NCBI GenBank assembly: GCA_037157565.1
Contig: JAZHRO010000046.1
Span: forward strand, 17,396,501 to 17,460,500
Reading direction: 5' to 3'
Length of the DNA stretch: 64,000 nucleotides
Source: Thalassia testudinum
Lineage: Eukaryota; Streptophyta; Magnoliopsida; Alismatales; Hydrocharitaceae
Both the position numbers and the translations under genes were made by a program. Position 1 is the stretch's first letter, and each line of letters begins with the position of its first letter. Positions 59,446-64,000 of this stretch are shown here, one piece after another. The notes under the pieces are model-generated. The model was not told where the DNA came from and ran no database searches. It worked only from the letters and a program-made list of their open reading frames with translations.

Positions 59446-59870
59446 TTCCTAGAGTAGCAGTATCCAACGGATAAGGCAGGATTTTGCATCTTTCATGCTC
59501 AACAAATATTTAAGTGATGAGTGTTTGATATAAACAGTGACATGTGACCCCAACAGATATGAGTGGAATTTCTCTACGGAAAAGACAATGACAAGAAGCT
59601 CTTTTTCAATTATCGTGTAATTCCATTGTGCATCATCAATGGTTTTACTGGCATAGTAGATCACAGTAGGCTTCTTGTCAATACATTGCCCTAGAATGGC
59701 CCCCACAACAAAATCAGAGGCATCTGTCATTAATTCAAAGGAACAATTCCAGTTAGGTCCCTGTAAAATTGGTGCCTCTGTAACATCCTTCTTCAACATA
59801 TTAAAACACTCCAGGCATTGATCAGTAAAGTCGAAAGGCTAGTCTTTGGTGAGTAATTGGCTTAAGGGTT
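59446..59870 (-). pseudogene. Element D RNase H
   Basis: An open stretch of 116 residues (59799-59449) shows [57 protein letters not shown] and [20 protein letters not shown]. It is one of the better kept RNase H domains here. The YTDH block reads YIKH, so one catalytic Asp is lost. Confidence 0.85.
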
Positions 59871-60570
59871 TCGAGATTTGGGAAAAATTTTTGATGAAAC
59901 AGTGGTAGAAGCCCACATGACCCAAGAAAGATCGAATCTATTTCATAGTAGTGGATGCTGGGAATTTAGAGATAGCATAAATTTTTGTACGAACTACCAT
60001 AATTCCTTCTTTTGAGATGACATAGCCTAAGACGATGCCTTCCTGGGCCATTAAATGACCTTTTTGCCAACAAAGGACTAAGTTAACTTCTATGCATTTT
60101 TGGAGCATCCTTTTAAGATTTTTAAGACATAGATCGAAGGAGTCTCCAAAAATAGAGAAGCCATCCATAAAAACTTCAAGACATTCACCTACCAGGTCTG
60201 AAAATATTGCAAGCATACACCTTTGAAAAGTTGCAGGTACATTGCATAGAGCGAAGGGCATTTTTCAGAAAACAAATGTTCTAAAGGTGCAAGTGGATGT
60301 AGTTTCTTCTTGATCCTCAAGATGGATCGCAACTTGATTATAGCCGAAAGAACCAGTAAGAAGCAATAGTAATAATGCTCAGCTAACTGCTTCAATATTT
60401 CATCAATAAATGGGAGTGCAAAATGATCCTTCCTTGTGGAGGTGTTTAATTCTCGATAATCAATGCACACATGCCAAGAAGAAGCAGTCCAAATGGCTAT
60501 ATTTTCCCCATGTTCATTTGTGACAATGGTTAATCTAGCTTTTTTAGGCACTACTTGCGTGGGACTAAAC
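59871..60570 (-). pseudogene. Element D reverse transcriptase (partial)
   Basis: Two overlapping open stretches are seen. 60551-60189 has PKKARLTIVTNEHGENIA, CIDYRELNTSTRKDHFALPF and then loses the catalytic FLDGYSG block. 60261-59938 has MPFALCNVPATFQRCMLAIF, EVFMDGFSIFG (second catalytic Asp replaced by Gly) and NLVLCWQKGHLM. The domain starts to the right of element E. Confidence 0.85.
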
Positions 60571-60575
60571 TACGG

Positions 60576-63298
60576 TGATGATAATGTCATCATCAGCCAT
60601 ATCTAGCTTTAATTAGTCATAACCAATAGATAAATGCTCCAACATAACCGCCAGAAGACCATAATACACTACATATCCTTTCTGAGAGAAATACATTAAA
60701 ATAGGGATAAATCTGTAGTTTTAAAAGAATATCCTAATGTAGAGCAATCACGGGATTTTCCAGAGGTTTATTAATGGTCAAATGCTCATAAATGTCTAAT
60801 AAGTGGGTTCACGCAGACAGAAAGGGTTTTCATGCCATTTGAGGATTATTAGATATTTGAAACCCTAAAAATAGACCTGCTTAATTAACCGAGGTTCTGG
60901 TCAGAATAAACTTCACCTAAACCTTCTATAAATAAAATAAAAATATTCTATAATTGTTGGCAAGCCAACTTTGGCCATTAGAACCCATCTTGACCTAAAA
61001 TTGAGTCACAGACAGATAGTTGCCTTAATTTGGGTTTATGTGAAAATTACCCAATCAAACTTGGTCAAAACATAAATCCAACATCAGCATTAAATTCCTT
61101 GGGTACAAATTAGGTTTGTACCAAAATTTGGGCCCAATCAGAGATCATCTTGACCTAATTTGAAATTTCGTCCAGTTAGACTCTTTCTCTCTCATTTAAA
61201 ACCCTAGCTTTTGAAATCTTTTTAAGGGACCCCCTAACTTTTTCATCTCCTTCACATCTAGGTCCCTGACCACCATTAGGAATACCTACACCTCACTAGT
61301 TAGATTCAAGCGAGATTTTCTCGCTTGTTTCTCAATCAGTCATTCACAAACTTGAACTAGAGATTCCTTAAGGAATTCTCTTCCAAATAGACCCAGCCAT
61401 GATTCCTAACTTTTTCCCAATCTCCCATGCGAACACATGGGAGATGTGGGTATCTACATGTGTGTAAGTCCAAATCTTTCAAGCTTGGTTTCCACGCTTG
61501 GAAGGACCTCCTATGTACTATAAAAGGATCCACATTGGAAACCTTACATCCTTAGCTTGTTTTTTGCTGGAATACCTCCTTCCCTCCACTCTAGTAGGAT
61601 GCTCCACGACCACCGATGAACTCCTTTGACCACCATCCTCGTCCACACTCACAGACTATAGCGAGCGGATTCTTCATCCTCAGCTCCTTCCACGCGTTGT
61701 AATAATAGAAGTTGCTGCTTATCTCTCATTGTCATCACCAATTCTCCCACAGGAGGTTTCATCCTCCCCATGTCTGGCGTACCATCAGCATAGGCATTCC
61801 CCCCTTTCATCTGTTAGTTTAGGGTTAAATTAGTTTCTTTAGATCATTAGGGTAATTTTCACTGCTAAAATCCCAAACAGAATCCCTTGACTCACTCGCA
61901 CGCTGTCATCCTCCTCCGCTTTGGCCACATCTCCAGTGAGGCTTTCCCATCACCTCACACCTCCAACCACCTCGCCGACAGCTCCACAATCTCCATGACA
62001 ACACCATGACCAAAACCCCTCTCTTATCTTGCCATTCCATCCACCCAAACTATCCACCGAACAACCTACCTTCGCACGACCATCCTCGACTTCGACTGGC
62101 CACTACACACCTCCATGCACCACACAACCACTGCCTCAACATTAGCCAACATTTGGCGAACCTCTTGACCAAGTTTAATGTGGCCGAAAGGCCTTATTTG
62201 TGTTTTCAGGTATAGGTCAAAGCTGCCATTGCTGAAGCTTCTTCGAAGAGGTCTAGAGTGTGTTGTTGCGACCTTGCTCCCAAGTGCTCTCCCTAGGTGA
62301 TGCAGAATCACTTAAGGATCATCTCCAAGTAGTTAATTGGGAGCTTTGTCTGCTCCCCAGATTCGAATTGAGACCACCTGCTGCTGTTGCTGCACACAAA
62401 GGAGGGCTAATTTAGTCCCATATCGTGGGATTTGGAGGCATCGAAGATGCATAAGTTGATTTTCTCAATAGGTCTTAACACCTCAGAATCGAGGGTGAGG
62501 TCCCCTTCACACTTGTACTCATGACCCAACCCGCCTACTATACACTCCTTGGCTACGACCCCATGTGCGTAGCTTTGGACCCGGTTATACGACCCGAATA
62601 TCCAATAAGCCTGGTTTCAAAGAAAGAGGAGAGGAGGAAGGAAAGAAAGAGATAGTGGGGGAGGGGGTGGTTTTGCTCTCTGATGCTTAACCAAGTCAAC
62701 ATTATCCATGAGAGCATGAAAGAAGAAGAGGCGTGACAAAGAAAAGCCAAGGAAGAAGGAAAGAGAAGGCTCTAGAGGGCTCGTGCAGAAAGTAGAAAAA
62801 GAGAAGGAAAGGAGCAAAAGGCAAACGAGAAGAGGAAAGGCTAAAGAAGAAAGGCAAAAGAAGCGAAGAGGAAAGCACTATTGCAGGCAACATTTAAGTC
62901 ATCTGACTTGATAAATTAGATGGCTGATCACTGTTCATTTATTTCATATGCACTGAGTAGTTAATATACAAGTGCTTAGACTAATAATTGGTGATCTAAA
63001 TCACTATTATTTTTTCTTAGATATCTTTCTAGTCTCTTTAAGTCTTAAAATACTTATGTTATTCATTGAATATCTAATGTGACAGATTAGCATTTATTGA
63101 ATATCATTATTCTTGGCTTATTTCCTGTGCTCATTTATATTTTAATTGAAGATTAGCACGTGAATTTCATATTTACTCCCTGTGTTCGACCTCAGACTTC
63201 ATTTAGATATTCGAGTTATAAATTGTATTTGTTGACAAATGATTTCATTTATACTGCAATGCAATGATTTTAAAACCTCGATCATACCCCCATCCACA
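60576..63298 (+). repeat. 5' LTR of element E
   Basis: It is 2723 bp. It shows the terminal hairpin TGATGATAATGTCATCA, inverted repeats CAAGCGAGA/TCTCGCTTG (61307-61327), ATTCCTTAAGGAAT (61363-61376) and ATCTCCCATG/CATGGGAGAT (61420-61445), and TATAAAAG (61519-61526). A GA-rich tract (about 62617-62875), a hairpin (62900-62922) and the CTCCCTGTGTTCGACCTC motif (about 63176) follow. Short ORFs in it are not supported as genes. Confidence 0.9.
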
Positions 63299-63308
63299 TT
63301 TTGGCACC
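63299..63308 (+). promoter_or_regulatory. Start of the primer binding site of element E, interrupted
   Basis: TTTTGGCACC follows the LTR end and matches the first bases of the C and B sites (TGGCACC). The next base belongs to LTR F. Confidence 0.75.
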
Positions 63309-64000
63309 TGTTGACATGCTTCGATCATGTTTTAACAGTTAATTACGTCGTAGTATAGGTGATCAAGTGTTGTCAATAAATAAAAGTTTTATTACTCGAA
63401 AACCTAAGTATCCGAGGTCGAATACAGGGAGCAATTGGAATTTACTACTAATCTCAAGAATGTAATTGAACACTTAATTACTCAAAACGTAATTCAAATA
63501 TAAATGCTTGAGTTTGAAAAGTAATTATGGCAAAAGAAGAAATTGGACATCTGATCATGAGATCAGATGTCTTAAAAATATGTTTCCCTTCTCTTATTCT
63601 TCTTCTTCCTTTCTTCTTCTTTGTGCTCCTTACTTCTTTCTTCCTATTTTCTTCTACAGTTACTTTCTCTTTGCAGGTCTTCTTCTTCTTCCTTGGCTCT
63701 GCTTCCTTCCTTGGTTCTGTTTGCCTTTAGTTCCACTTCTTCTTCTTCAGTTCTTCTTCTCTTTTTCCTTCACCTCTTCCTTTTCTTCTCTTTTTCCTCT
63801 GCGAAGGCTTCCTTCCTTCTGCTTCTCCTTAGCGGCTAAGTGTTGGCTTCTTTTCTCCTGTCTGCCTGCCCTACACAAACCACAGCAAAGCAAAACCTAT
63901 CCCTCTACCCACACCCACGTGTCTTTCTCTCTGTAAATCACTCATCAGCATGCTCTCCCAGAGCCGGGTAAACGGGTCGGATCTCGCACCCGGGTCCAAG
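63309..64000 (-). mobile_element. LTR F: family I LTR in reverse orientation, open at right edge
   Basis: On the minus strand this is the downstream end of a family I LTR, finishing CATGTCAACA at 63309. It contains the reverse of the TTCGAGTAATAAAACT end block and the GTATTCGACCTCGG motif (63375-63440), a perfect 11-bp hairpin (63546-63571), and the GA-rich tract seen as CT-rich text (about 63590-63840). The CT tract gives spurious S/F/L-rich ORFs. It is either a solo LTR or the 3' LTR of an element continuing to the right. Confidence 0.85.

Larger units (their letters stand above)
54296..64000 (-). mobile_element. Element D: family III Athila-type LTR retrotransposon with pol, open at right edge
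   Basis: On the minus strand the 3' LTR (54296-56617), purine tract, spacer, IN, RNaseH and RT lie in order up to 60570, where element E is inserted. Gag, PR and the 5' LTR would be to the right of the window. It inserted in LINE-1a next to TGATT (54291-54295), the probable target copy. LTR and spacer align to element C, which lacks pol. Confidence 0.9.
60576..64000 (+). mobile_element. Element E: family I Athila-type element, 5' end only
   Basis: It begins TGATGATAATG directly after TACGG (60571-60575, probable target copy) within the RT of D. Its 5' LTR is complete (60576-63298), and the first ten bases of the primer site follow before another LTR (F) begins. The rest lies outside the window. 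Confidence 0.85.

Noticed and set aside
62553..62893. L/F/S-rich membrane-like ORFs (also at 18052-18391, 30961-31245 and 63508-63936)
   Set aside because: These are the CT-rich strand of the LTR GA tract. They have low complexity and no conserved start.
1..64000. CRISPR array, operon or prokaryotic defence system
   Set aside because: No regular short direct repeats with unique spacers and no bacterial gene organisation. The content is plant retrotransposons throughout.

Overview
This window reads as nuclear, repeat-rich DNA of a flowering plant. The evidence is Athila-type Ty3/gypsy retrotransposons (long LTRs starting TGAT, a tRNA-Asp-like primer site, gag-PR-RT-RNaseH-IN order) and plant L1-type LINEs whose ORF1 has a DUF4283-like region and a zinc knuckle. 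I cannot name the species. I found no host protein gene, tRNA, rRNA or CRISPR array. Almost all of the 64 kb is transposons inserted into one another, and every coding region is decayed.

Layout. 1-1804 is the end of a family I LTR. 1805-2389 is AT-rich unassigned DNA. A first LINE (LINE-1a) starts near 2390 and is split three times: by element C (5616-14945, minus, family III, LTRs at both ends, target duplication GACTT), by element A (16017-53705, plus, family I, target ATTGG/GTTGG) and by element D (54296 to beyond the window, minus, family III). The LINE pieces 2390-5615, 14951-16016 and 53711-54295 join into one RT-bearing coding region, and its 3' part carries a 263-bp unit in three tandem copies.

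Element A holds its own insertions. A family II-related solo LTR lies in its RT (23084-25031, minus). A second, nearly full-length LINE (LINE-1b, 26336-34201) lies in its integrase and itself contains a family I solo LTR (28742-31558, duplication GGAAG). A complete family II element B (38566-52728, duplication ACTAC) lies in its 3' LTR. Element D is broken in its RT by a family I element E (from 60576). E is broken 10 bp after its 5' LTR by a further family I LTR, F, in the opposite orientation (63309 to the edge).

How the parts relate. A, B and D carry remains of the same Athila-type pol. C keeps LTRs, primer site, purine tract and one long ORF, but has lost the capsid core and all of RT/RNaseH/IN; it looks like a non-autonomous relative of D. 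Hand comparison of LTR starts suggests C is the youngest insertion and A among the older ones.

No new enzymatic system was found. The most unusual signals are structural. Every complete LTR of the three families starts with a 17- or 20-nt hairpin whose stem covaries between copies. Inverted repeats cluster just upstream of the LTR TATA boxes; in B the TATA box lies across the loop of a perfect 12-bp inverted repeat. A conserved second purine tract follows pol, and the spacer between it and the 3' LTR carries short repeats that differ between families.
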